64,000 nucleotides of DNA from JACKIC01 sp964392305 (GTDB lineage: Bacteria; Planctomycetota; UBA1135; UBA2386), in the NCBI GenBank assembly GCA_964392305.1, contig CAYMPV010000014.1:87835-151834 (forward strand), in the 5' to 3' direction. Below are positions 46,114 through 53,930 of this stretch, piece by piece. The notes beneath the pieces were generated by a model that saw nothing but the letters and a program-made list of their open reading frames with translations, made no database searches and had not been told where the DNA came from. A program made the translations under genes and the position numbers. Numbering within the stretch: position 1 is the stretch's first letter; every line of letters begins with the position of its first letter.

Positions 46114-46962
46114 TCACGGCGCCATCGGGTGCCACAGGGTCTTGGTCTCGACGAACGGCTCGACCCAGGCCAGCTGTCGCAGCCGTTCGGCCTGGCGCCA
46201 CGCCGCCGCCGGCAGTTCGCAGAAACGCACGCGCTTGACGCTCTGGGCGCCCAGCTTCGCCAACTCCGCCTCGGGTGCCCCGGCCACCAGCAGACCGTCG
46301 ACGTCGCGATGCGCGGCCAGCTGCGCCGCCAGTTCCGCGCGCGGCCCGGCCAGCAGGTTGATCGTCCCCGCCGGCACGTCGCTGCTCGCGCACACCTCAC
46401 CGAGCGCGAGCCCCGCGAACGGCGCGTGCTCGCTGACCACGGCGACGACGGCGTTGCCACCGACCAACGCGGGCAGGATCAGCGCCAACAGCCCCACGAG
46501 TGCCGGTTGTCCGGGGGTTACCACGCCGATCACTCCCGTGGGCTCGATCGTCGAGAACGCGAAGAACGGCCCCGCCACCGCGTTGACGCTGCCCAACAGC
46601 CCTTGCACCTTGTCGCACAGTCCCGCGTACCAGGTCACCAGCGAGATGCCGAGTTCGAGTTCCTTGGCCGCGGCCGCGGGCGTCGCGCCGCCGAGCCGCA
46701 GCTCGTCGATCATCGCCTCGCGCCGCGACTGCAGCATCTCGCCGATCCGGTAGAGGATCTGTCCGCGCAGGTAGGTGGTGCCGCCGTGCCACTTGACCTG
46801 TCCGGCGCGCGCCGCGATCACCGCGTCGCGCAGATCCTTGCGGCTGCCGCGCGCCACGTTGCACGACGGCCGGCTCGCCGGCTGGTAGACGCGCCCCGAC
46901 TCGCTGCGCGGGAACTGGCCGCCGACGAACAGCTTGTAGGTCTTCTGCACGGGAACGGGCAT
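46114..46962 (-). CDS. Truncated ALDH-like protein lacking catalytic residues
   Basis: The protein is 282 residues from the ATG at 46962 (MPVPVQKTYKLFVGGQF). It matches the N-terminal and NAD-binding part of aldehyde dehydrogenases: YKLFVGGQFPRSESGRVY, EPTGVIGVVTPGQPALVGLLALILPAL. The usual PWNFP is replaced by TPGQP, the KPAE nucleotide-binding segment is lost, and it stops before the regions that hold the catalytic Cys and Glu. It therefore cannot act as a normal dehydrogenase. It may support or form a complex with an active ALDH such as the one at 58117-59622. It is directly upstream of deoA and the frame is intact, so it is unlikely to be a pseudogene. Confidence 0.85.
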   Translation of the reverse strand: MPVPVQKTYKLFVGGQFPRSESGRVYQPASRPSCNVARGSRKDLRDAVIAARAGQVKWHGGTTYLRGQILYRIGEMLQSRREAMIDELRLGGATPAAAAKELELGISLVTWYAGLCDKVQGLLGSVNAVAGPFFAFSTIEPTGVIGVVTPGQPALVGLLALILPALVGGNAVVAVVSEHAPFAGLALGEVCASSDVPAGTINLLAGPRAELAAQLAAHRDVDGLLVAGAPEAELAKLGAQSVKRVRFCELPAAAWRQAERLRQLAWVEPFVETKTLWHPMAP

Positions 46963-47007
46963 GGCGCAACGGTGCCAGGGAGCGAGCGGCCGCGCAAGCC
47001 GACATCG

Positions 47008-48417
47008 TCACGAAGCGTCACCGGCCGCGACACGAAACTGTTCCTTGCGCAGCCCCAGCCGCTCGAGCTTGGCGAACAACGTCCGCGGACTGACACCGGC
47101 ACGCCTCGCCACCTCGCCGAGATGACCGCGACAGGCCGTGAGCAGGGCCGTGAAGTAACGCCGCTCGAAGTCGTCGGTCACCGCCGCGAGGGCTGCTGCG
47201 TGGGGCAACCCTTCGAGATCCGAGCACCAGGCAGCAGCAGCAGCAGCAGCAGCGCCGTGCGACGCCGCGATCCCGGACAGGTCGTGGCGACGCACACAGA
47301 CGCCGTCGCCGAGCAGCACCGCACGTTCGAGCACGTTGGCCAGTTCGCGCACGTTGCCGGGCCAGTCGTGCGCCACCAGCGCGCGCATCGCCTCGTCCTC
47401 GATCGTCACCGGCCGCCGGTTGAGGCGCACGCAGATCGATTCGACGTGGTTGCCGGCCAGCACCGGGATGTCGGCGCGACGCTCACGCAGCGGCGGGATC
47501 GTCACCGCGACCACCGCCAGGCGGTAGTAGAGATCGGCGCGGAACCTGCCGGCGCGCATCTCCGCCTGCAGATCGCGGTTGGTGGCCGCGATCACACGCA
47601 CGTCGACCTGCAGGTCGCGTTCGCTGCCGACCGGACGCACGCGGTGATCCTGCAGGGCGCGCAACAGTTTGACCTGCAGCAGCAACGGCAGTTCGCCGAC
47701 CTCGTCGAGGAACAGCGTGCCGCCGTGGGCGAGTTCGAACAGGCCGCGATGCGCGCGCACCGCCCCCGTGAAGGCGCCCTCCTCGTGACCGAACAACTCG
47801 CTCTCGAGCAGCGCCTCGGGCAAGGCGCCGCAGTTGATCGCCACGAACGGTCCGCTGCGCCGCGGCCCTTCGTCGTGGATCGCGCGGGCCAGGCGTTCCT
47901 TGCCGACGCCGGTCTCGCCGCTGACCAGCAGCGTGGCGTCGCTGTCGACCATGCGCCGGGCGACGACCACCAGACGCTGGATCTCGTCGCTGTGGCTGAC
48001 GAAGTCGGCCAACGAGGCGCGCGGTTCCCCGCGTTCGACCCGCAGCCGCTGCGTCGCGGCGGCGCGGCAACGACCGACGACCGTGCGCAGCGCCTCGCCG
48101 AGACCGACGTCGTCGAGCGAAGTGTTGAGCACCGCGAGCGCGCCCGCCGCGATCCAGCGCGCGCGCAACACCGGTTCCTCCTGCGCGACGAACACGATCA
48201 CGTCGCGACCTTCGTCGCGACCGAGTTCGGCCACGACCAGTTCGGAGTCGGCACCCAGACGCGACTCGTGCACCAGGACCAGATCGACCGGCACGCCGCG
48301 CAGCGACGCCTTGATCGAACGTCCGCCGACGCTGCAACGAACGGGCTCGGCTTCGAGCAGGGTCTCGACACGCCGCGACAAGGCAGCCGGCAGGAAGGTC
48401 AGCGTTCGCAGCAGCAT
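47008..48417 (-). CDS. Sigma-54-dependent transcriptional activator (AAA+ with Fis-type HTH)
   Basis: The protein is 469 residues from the ATG at 48417 (MLLRTLTFLPAALSRR). The first ~125 residues resemble a degenerate receiver (VDLVLVHES) without a clear phosphorylated Asp. The AAA+ domain has Walker A SGETGVGKE (166-174), the sigma-54 contact loop GAFTGA (214-219), Walker B GGTLFLDEVGE, and WPGNVRELANVLER. A Fis-type HTH closes it (EVARRAGVSPRTLFAKLERLGL). It should open promoters of RNA polymerase carrying sigma-54. The linker contains a run of Ala from a GCA repeat. Its targets are unknown; a perfect inverted repeat lies upstream at 48531-48560. Confidence 0.94.
   Translation of the reverse strand: MLLRTLTFLPAALSRRVETLLEAEPVRCSVGGRSIKASLRGVPVDLVLVHESRLGADSELVVAELGRDEGRDVIVFVAQEEPVLRARWIAAGALAVLNTSLDDVGLGEALRTVVGRCRAAATQRLRVERGEPRASLADFVSHSDEIQRLVVVARRMVDSDATLLVSGETGVGKERLARAIHDEGPRRSGPFVAINCGALPEALLESELFGHEEGAFTGAVRAHRGLFELAHGGTLFLDEVGELPLLLQVKLLRALQDHRVRPVGSERDLQVDVRVIAATNRDLQAEMRAGRFRADLYYRLAVVAVTIPPLRERRADIPVLAGNHVESICVRLNRRPVTIEDEAMRALVAHDWPGNVRELANVLERAVLLGDGVCVRRHDLSGIAASHGAAAAAAAAWCSDLEGLPHAAALAAVTDDFERRYFTALLTACRGHLGEVARRAGVSPRTLFAKLERLGLRKEQFRVAAGDAS
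47231..47253. repeat. GCA trinucleotide microsatellite in a sigma-54 activator gene
   Basis: About seven and a half consecutive GCA units encode a run of about eight Ala between the AAA+ domain and the HTH of the 47008-48417 protein. In-frame slippage here would vary linker length without breaking the frame. Confidence 0.9.
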
Positions 48418-48530
48418 CGCACCACCGCCCCGGCATCGTGCTGCCGAACCGGATCGGAAGCAAGTTGCCGAATCGCGGGGCCGGCGCGACCTGGCGACGG
48501 CCCTGTTCCCGCCCCAAGGGATGTTCGCGC

Positions 48531-48560
48531 GAGCGCTTGCAGCGACAGGTCGAAGCGCTC
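48531..48560. promoter_or_regulatory. Perfect 8-bp inverted repeat in divergent gap
   Basis: gagcgctt (48531-48538) and aagcgctc (48553-48560) form a perfect inverted repeat with a 14-base spacer and centres 22 bases apart, the spacing of a dimeric operator on one DNA face. It lies in the 218-base gap between the sigma-54 activator start (48417) and the small gene at 48636. It could be an autoregulatory site, but no -24/-12 element is clear. Confidence 0.4.
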
Positions 48561-48635
48561 CCGGGCCCGGGCATACGCCTTGCTCATGCAGCGGCGCGGC
48601 ACTTCGCCGTTGATCTCAACTCCATCCTACGAACC

Positions 48636-48773
48636 ATGAACACGCCCAAGCCCGGTCAGTCGGCTCCCAAGCCGAGCGCTACGCCTTCCAAGCCCGCCCA
48701 GTCCAACCCGCCCAAGCCGGCAGCGCCGTCGCCGCAGCCGCAGCCCAAGCCGACGCAGAAGCCGAAGGGCTGA
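48636..48773 (+). CDS. Small Pro/Lys/Ser-rich protein
   Basis: The protein is 45 residues from the ATG at 48636 (MNTPKPGQSAPKPSATPSK). It is almost entirely Pro, Lys, Ser, Ala and Gln in short repeats (PKPxxP), with no signal peptide or fold. It may be a short disordered peptide. Support for real coding comes from its position: it starts after a non-coding gap and ends 11 bases before a strong hairpin terminator. No Shine-Dalgarno is clear, so the call is tentative. Confidence 0.45.
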   Translation: MNTPKPGQSAPKPSATPSKPAQSNPPKPAAPSPQPQPKPTQKPKG

Positions 48774-48784
48774 GCGACGCGATT

Positions 48785-48814
48785 CCCGCGGCCGGCGAGG
48801 GCGCCGGCCGCGGG
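48785..48814. terminator. Perfect 13-bp hairpin, convergent terminator
   Basis: Arms 48785-48797 and 48802-48814 (cccgcggccggcg / cgccggccgcggg) pair perfectly around a four-base loop. It stands between the small gene ending at 48773 (plus) and the DUF1501 gene ending at 48829 (minus), so it can serve both strands. There is no U-tract, so termination may be weaker than the stem suggests or may rely on Rho. Confidence 0.75.
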
Positions 48815-48828
48815 GACCGAACCGACGA

Positions 48829-50226
48829 TCAGGCCAGCACGTCGCGCATCACCTGGCCGTGCACGTCGGTCAGTCGATAGTCACGACCGCTGTGCCGATA
48901 CGTGAGCCGTTCGTGATCGAAACCGAGCAGATGCAGGATCGTCGCCTGCAGGTCGTGCACGGTGAACGGCCGATCGACGACGTCGAAGCCGAGTTCATCG
49001 GTCGCTCCGACCACCGCGCCGCCGCGGATGCCCGCGCCGGCCATCCAGATCGAGAAGCAGCGGCCGTGATGGTCGCGGCCGTATCGGTCGCCGCTCTGCC
49101 CGCCCTGGTTCATCGGCGTGCGGCCGAACTCGCCGGCGAACACGACCAGCGTCTCGTCCAGCAAACCGCGGCACGCCAGGTCGGTCAGCAGCGCGCCGAT
49201 CGGCCGGTCGACCTCGCTGGCCTTCTGGCGCAGGCGTCGCACCAGCTGGCCGTGATGATCCCAGCCATCGTCGACGAGCTGGACGAAACGCACGCCGCGT
49301 TCGAGCAGGCGCCGTGCCATGACGCAGTTGTTGGCGAACGACCGGGTGCCGGGTTCGGCGCCGTAACACGCCAACGTCGCCGGGTTCTCGCTGCCGAGGT
49401 CGGTGGCTTCGGGCACCTCGGCCTGCATGCGGAACGCGAGTTCGTAGGCGTCGATGCGGTCGTCGGTGGAGGCATGGCCGTGTTGTTGCTGCCGCAGCCG
49501 ATCGAGCGCCGCGAGGGCCTGCAACTGCTGCTCACGGCCGGCGCGCGTCGTTCCCGCCGGATCGGCGAGGAAGCGCACCGCTTCCGCGCCGCTCTGCAAC
49601 ACGACGCCGTGGTTCCTGCCGGGCAGGAAGCCATTGCCCCACAGTTGCAGCGGCGGCGGCGGATCACCGGCTTCGCCGCCCGAGAGCATGGTCGCGAACG
49701 CCGGCAGGTTGCGGTTGTGACTGCCGAGCGCGTGCGCCACCCAGCTGCCGCAGCTCGGTCGCCCGGGTTCGAACGAACCCGTGGTCAACATCTGCTGCGC
49801 CGGCACGTGATTGATGATCGTGCTGGTCATCGACCGGACCAGAGCGATGCGATCGGCGTGCCGGCCAAGGTGCGGCAGCAACTCGCTGAGCTGCATGCCG
49901 CATTGCCCGTGCGGCGCGAACGTGAACCGCGAGCCCGCCGCGACCAGGTTGCGGCCCTTGAGCTGGTCGACCACCGCGCCAGCGACCAGGCTTTGCGGCA
50001 TCGGCTGGCCGTCGAGCTGCTGCAGCTTGGGTTTGGGATCGAACAGGTCGATCTGCGAGGGGGCACCGAGCATGAACAAGAACAGCACCGACTTCGCACG
50101 CGGGGCGAAGTGGGGTCGCTGGTCCGACACCAGCCGCAGCGGCATGGCCAGCGACGCGAGCATGCCGGCCGAACCGCGCAGGAAGTCACGGCGCGTGGCG
50201 CCGACCGGGCTGCAGATCCTGTTCAT
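48829..50226 (-). CDS. DUF1501 family protein (Tat-exported)
   Basis: The protein is 465 residues from the ATG at 50226 (MNRICSPVGATRRDFLRGS). The twin-arginine motif TRRDFLRG (Arg12-Arg13) followed by a hydrophobic stretch marks a Tat signal. DUF1501 has a sulfatase-like fold; recognisable segments include SVLFLFMLGAPSQIDLFDPKP, RIALVRSMTST, CVMARRLLERGVRFVQLVDDGWDHHGQL, VVFAGEFGRTPMNQGG and GRDHHGRCFSIWMAGAGI. The function of this planctomycete-rich family is not known; alkaline-phosphatase-superfamily chemistry is suspected. The gene overlaps the DUF1549/DUF1553 gene by four bases (ATGA), the standard pairing. Confidence 0.93.
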   Translation of the reverse strand: MNRICSPVGATRRDFLRGSAGMLASLAMPLRLVSDQRPHFAPRAKSVLFLFMLGAPSQIDLFDPKPKLQQLDGQPMPQSLVAGAVVDQLKGRNLVAAGSRFTFAPHGQCGMQLSELLPHLGRHADRIALVRSMTSTIINHVPAQQMLTTGSFEPGRPSCGSWVAHALGSHNRNLPAFATMLSGGEAGDPPPPLQLWGNGFLPGRNHGVVLQSGAEAVRFLADPAGTTRAGREQQLQALAALDRLRQQQHGHASTDDRIDAYELAFRMQAEVPEATDLGSENPATLACYGAEPGTRSFANNCVMARRLLERGVRFVQLVDDGWDHHGQLVRRLRQKASEVDRPIGALLTDLACRGLLDETLVVFAGEFGRTPMNQGGQSGDRYGRDHHGRCFSIWMAGAGIRGGAVVGATDELGFDVVDRPFTVHDLQATILHLLGFDHERLTYRHSGRDYRLTDVHGQVMRDVLA

Positions 50227-53114
50227 GAACGCACCAGCACTTCGTCCAGGTTGAGCAGCACCGCCGCGACCGCGGTCCACGCGGCGACCTGCCACGGCGG
50301 CACCTCGGGCAGCGGCGCCAGATCGCCGATCGCGACCGCCGCGGCGGCGAGCGCGGCGTCTGCCGCATAACGTTCTCGCTGCGCCGCGAGCAGCTGCAGC
50401 AGCAGCGCGCGTTCGGCATCGCTGGGCCGCCGCTGCGTGCACCAGGCGAACGCGCGCTCGAGCCGTTGCTCGTCTTCACTGCCCGCATCGTCACAGCGCT
50501 CGACCAGCAGTCGCTGCGCCAGGCCTCGCGCCGCCTCGACGAAGTTGCGATCGTTGAACAACACCAGCGCCTGCAATGGCGTCGTGCCGCGGTCGCGCTG
50601 CACGGTGCAGACAGTGCGCGCCGGCGCGTCGAACAGCTGGAAGGCGACGAACGGCAGGCCGCGGCTGGTCTTGACGTACAGACCGCGGCGATGGCGATCG
50701 GCGACCTTCGAGGGTTCGGGCCACAGGTCCTCGGGTTGCCACGGCATCACCGCAGGGCCGCCGACGCGTCGATCGAGCAGACCGGCGACGGCCAAGGCCT
50801 GATCGCGCAGCGCCTCGGCGTCGAGCCGCCAACGGCCGGCGCGGCCCAGCAGGCGGTTGTCGGGATCCACCGCGGCGAGTTCGGCGCGATGGTCGCTGCT
50901 CTGCCGGTAGGTCGCCGAGGTCACCAGCATGCGCACGAACGCGCGATGGCGGAAACCGCCGTCGACGAACTCGCGCGCCAGCCAGTCGAGCAGTTCGGGG
51001 TGGCTGGGCCGTTCGCCGCGATTGCCGAAGTCGGCCGGCGTCGCCACCAGCCCCCGGCCGAACAGCCAGCTCCACAGCCGGTTGACGTGCACGCGCCCGA
51101 CCAGCGGGTGGTCCTTGCGCACCAACCACTGCGCCAGGCCCAGGCGGTTGCGCGGCGCCCCGTCGGGCAGCGCGCCGAACACCGCGGGGATCGCCGGCTC
51201 GACTTCCTCGCCGGGCTGCAGGAAGTCGCCGCGGCGCAGCAGGAACGTCGACCGCGGCGACGCCATCTCGGTCATCACCGAGACCAAGGGCACCTTCTGC
51301 AACAGCTCGTCGCGGCGCGCCCTCAGGTCCGCGAGATGGTGTTCGAGGGTGGCGAGCTCGGGATCACCGTGCTGCACGAACAGTCGTTCGCCGAGTTCGT
51401 CGCGCTCGGTCCCGTGCATCGCCGCGAAGTCCGCGAGCACCACCGCGCCGAGTTCGGCCACGGTCAACGCGCGCGCGAACAACCGCACCTCGTCGATGCG
51501 GCCGCGCAGCGGCAGGCCGTCGACGCCGCCGATGCGCAGGTTGCCGTCGTTGCGCAGGCTGCCGAGCAGCCGCTTCTCCGGCTTCTTCGCGGGCTGAGGC
51601 GAGGCGGCGTCGATGGGTTCAGCTACTGCCGGATCACCCTCGTCCGGGCCGCCGTCCCCCAACACCGCCGCGACGCCATCGACGTAGAGCGCCAGCCCCT
51701 GGCGCCGGCGTGAGCCATCGTAGGTGAACGCGACGTGGTGCCAGCGGCCCCAGCCGATGGTCGTGCGCGTGAACGCCGACAACCGATCCTTCGGCCCACC
51801 GACCAGCGACACGGACACCTCACCGCGATCGTCGACGCCAAGCCGCCAGCCCCTGCCGTCCTGGGCCTCGTCGATCTTGGCGACGACCGTGTGCGAGGCC
51901 GGCGTGTCCTTGGCGACGAGGCAGACCCAGGCCGCGGCCGTGAACGGCTGGTCGACGTCGAGGTCGGCGCGCTGCCCACACTGCAAGAACGTGTCGCGCC
52001 CGTCGAGTTCGAGCGCCAGCCCATCGACACCGGCGACGAAACCGGCCGTGCCCAGACCTTCGATCACGCCACCGGCCGAATGCGCGTCACCGGCCGCGTT
52101 CTGCAACCGCGCGTGCAACAGCGCGTCCGTCGGCGGCACCGCGACCGCTGCCGTCGGCAACCACGCCTCGCGAGCCGCGCGGCGCGCCGACACCTGCTGC
52201 TGCAGCCGCGCCTGCGCCGCTGCGATCTGCCGCTCCAGCCCGAGCAGTTCGCTGCCCTGCTCGGCGGTGGGCAGTTCGAGGAACGGTTCGGCGTTGTCGC
52301 GCGCGACCAGCCCCTTCTCGTCCATGCGGTTCCAGAACGCGTACAGCCCGAAGTAGTCGCGCTGGCTGATCGGGTCGAACTTGTGGTCGTGGCACTGCGC
52401 ACAACCGACCGACAGGCCCAGCCACGTCGTGCCGAACGTCGCCGTGCGGTCGACGACGTACTGATGGTGATACTCGCCGGGCTGCCCTTCCTGCTCGAAG
52501 TTGACCGCGTGGTTGCGCTGGAACCCGGTGGCGATGCGCTGGCTCAGCGTCGCGTTCGGCAGCAGGTCGCCGGCGAGCTGCTCGATCGTGAACTGGTCGT
52601 ACGGCATGTCGCTGGCGAACGCCTGCACCACCCAGTCGCGCCACGCCCACATCTGCCGGTCGCCGTCGAAATCGAAGCCGTTGGTGTCGGTGTAGCGCGC
52701 CAGGTCGAGCCACCACTGCGCCATGCGTTCGCCGTGCTGCGGCGAAGCGAGCAACCGGTCGACGACGCGTTCGTAGGCATCGTCGGCCGGATCGGCCAGG
52801 AACGCGGCCAGCTCTTCGGGGGTCGGCGGCAGTCCGGTCAGGTCGAGGGTCACGCGCCGCAGCAAGGTCGCCCGGTCGGCCTGCGGCGCCGGCGACAGGC
52901 CTGCCGCTTCGAGGCGCGCGAGCACGAACCGGTCGAGCTCGGAACGCGGCCAGGCGGTGTCGCGGACCGCCGGGACCGGCGCGCGCACCGGCGACGCCGC
53001 CGACCACAGCCCCGGGGCCACCTGCGTGCCGGCCGCGGCGTGGTCCTGGGCACCAGCCGACGCGGCCGCGCACCACAAGCTGACCGTCAGCCGGATCGAC
53101 GATGAGGTGCGCAT
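50223..53114 (-). CDS. DUF1549/DUF1553 (PSD1-type) protein with LamG insert
   Basis: The protein is 963 residues from the ATG at 53114 (MRTSSSIRLTVSLWCAAAS), a signal peptide. DUF1549 (about 55-265) includes VTLDLTGLPPTPEEL, LARYTDTNGFDFDGDRQMW and the heme-like CxxCH in GCAQCHDHKFDPISQRDYF. Residues ~345-560 form a LamG/concanavalin-like insert (YVDGVAAVL, GRIDEVRLFARAL). DUF1553 (about 690-935) has RVHVNRLWSWLFGRGLV, DFGNRGERPSHPELLDWLA and DAPARTVCTVQRDRGTTPLQALVLFND. The usual N-terminal cytochrome c-like PSCyt1 domain is absent. The role of this planctomycete family is unknown. It is coupled to DUF1501 and preceded by a hairpin in its leader. Confidence 0.93.
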   Translation of the reverse strand: MRTSSSIRLTVSLWCAAASAGAQDHAAAGTQVAPGLWSAASPVRAPVPAVRDTAWPRSELDRFVLARLEAAGLSPAPQADRATLLRRVTLDLTGLPPTPEELAAFLADPADDAYERVVDRLLASPQHGERMAQWWLDLARYTDTNGFDFDGDRQMWAWRDWVVQAFASDMPYDQFTIEQLAGDLLPNATLSQRIATGFQRNHAVNFEQEGQPGEYHHQYVVDRTATFGTTWLGLSVGCAQCHDHKFDPISQRDYFGLYAFWNRMDEKGLVARDNAEPFLELPTAEQGSELLGLERQIAAAQARLQQQVSARRAAREAWLPTAAVAVPPTDALLHARLQNAAGDAHSAGGVIEGLGTAGFVAGVDGLALELDGRDTFLQCGQRADLDVDQPFTAAAWVCLVAKDTPASHTVVAKIDEAQDGRGWRLGVDDRGEVSVSLVGGPKDRLSAFTRTTIGWGRWHHVAFTYDGSRRRQGLALYVDGVAAVLGDGGPDEGDPAVAEPIDAASPQPAKKPEKRLLGSLRNDGNLRIGGVDGLPLRGRIDEVRLFARALTVAELGAVVLADFAAMHGTERDELGERLFVQHGDPELATLEHHLADLRARRDELLQKVPLVSVMTEMASPRSTFLLRRGDFLQPGEEVEPAIPAVFGALPDGAPRNRLGLAQWLVRKDHPLVGRVHVNRLWSWLFGRGLVATPADFGNRGERPSHPELLDWLAREFVDGGFRHRAFVRMLVTSATYRQSSDHRAELAAVDPDNRLLGRAGRWRLDAEALRDQALAVAGLLDRRVGGPAVMPWQPEDLWPEPSKVADRHRRGLYVKTSRGLPFVAFQLFDAPARTVCTVQRDRGTTPLQALVLFNDRNFVEAARGLAQRLLVERCDDAGSEDEQRLERAFAWCTQRRPSDAERALLLQLLAAQRERYAADAALAAAAVAIGDLAPLPEVPPWQVAAWTAVAAVLLNLDEVLVRS

Positions 53115-53163
53115 GACGGTGACCTTGCGTCAGACAGCGATGCGCTCGGCCAGGATTGTCGGC

Positions 53164-53211
53164 AAAAAGTCCGGCCCCGTGCACTGGAGCCGGGGGCTTT
53201 GCACGGGGCCG
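53164..53211 (-). terminator. Intrinsic terminator hairpin inside the DUF1549 gene leader
   Basis: Arms 53172-53183 and 53200-53211 (cggccccgtgca / tgcacggggccg) form a perfect 12-bp stem with a 16-base loop that holds its own AGCC/GGCT stem. Read on the minus strand the stem is followed within three bases by TTTTT (53164-53168), a classical intrinsic terminator. It lies 50 bases upstream of the DUF1549 ATG and no minus-strand gene precedes it, so it could act as an attenuator of that operon. Confidence 0.7.
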
Positions 53212-53349
53212 AATGCAAAAGCAGCATCGACTGCTTGTTCCCTTGCCGGAGCTGGCGCCGGAACTGGCCGGCGGCGGACACGAATCTCGACAGAAGTCAC
53301 AGTCCGTGGCGAGACGGCAGGGCCTGCGGCTATCCTGCGCCGCGGTCCC

Positions 53350-53928
53350 ATGCCCTCGGATCAACCACCATCAACCGAGCGCCTCACCCTGCTGCTGCAG
53401 GCTGCGGGCGACCAGGCAAGCAACCAGCGCGCCGTCGCCTTCTCCAGCGTCTACACGGAGTTGCGGCGGATCGCCCGCCAACACCTGGCGCAGGAGCGGA
53501 TCGGCCACACGCTGCAGGCCACGGCCCTGGTCCACGAAGCCTGGCTGCGCCTGTTCGGCAATCAGCAGTCGTTCGCGAGTGGGCAAGAATTCCTCGCTGC
53601 GGCGGCCAACACGATGCGTCGCGTGCTCGTCGATCACGCGCGCGCCCGGGGCCGTCAGAAGCGCGGCGGCGGGCAGCGTAAGGTGCCGCTCGACGCCCTG
53701 CAGTTGGCGACGATGGCCGACGCCGACGACGTGCTGTGCCTGGACGAAGCGGTCAGCGCGCTCGAACAGCGCGATCCGCGCCTCGCCGAACAGGTCAAGC
53801 TGCGCCTGTTCGCGGGCCTCGAGGAAGCCGAAGTCGCCGCCGCGCTCGGCATCAGCGACCGCACCGCACGGCGCGACTGGGTGCTCGCACGCGCGTTCCT
53901 GCAGCGCCACGTGACGCCGGAGGGCTGA
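53350..53928 (+). CDS. ECF RNA polymerase sigma factor
   Basis: The protein is 192 residues from the ATG at 53350 (MPSDQPPSTERLTLLLQAAG). Region 2 includes VYTELRRIARQHLAQERIGHTLQATALVHEAWLRL, the pattern of the planctomycete/acidobacterial TIGR02999 group. Region 4 shows EAEVAAALGISDRTARRDWVLARAFL, an HTH for -35 recognition. It would direct RNA polymerase to a dedicated promoter set. The kinase gene follows two bases later, the ECF-STK arrangement known in planctomycetes, where the kinase is thought to control the sigma factor. It diverges from the DUF1549/DUF1501 operon across 235 bases, so it may control that operon. Confidence 0.94.
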   Translation: MPSDQPPSTERLTLLLQAAGDQASNQRAVAFSSVYTELRRIARQHLAQERIGHTLQATALVHEAWLRLFGNQQSFASGQEFLAAAANTMRRVLVDHARARGRQKRGGGQRKVPLDALQLATMADADDVLCLDEAVSALEQRDPRLAEQVKLRLFAGLEEAEVAAALGISDRTARRDWVLARAFLQRHVTPEG

Positions 53929-53930
53929 CG

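Noticed and set aside
48418..48635. Sigma-54 (-24/-12) promoter
   Set aside because: No GG-N10-GC element with flanking TGGCAC/TTGC was convincing on either strand.
53087..53351. Short minus-strand frames of 64-73 codons over the DUF1549 leader
   Set aside because: They overlap the terminator hairpin and the neighbouring start, lack ribosome sites and have no recognisable content.
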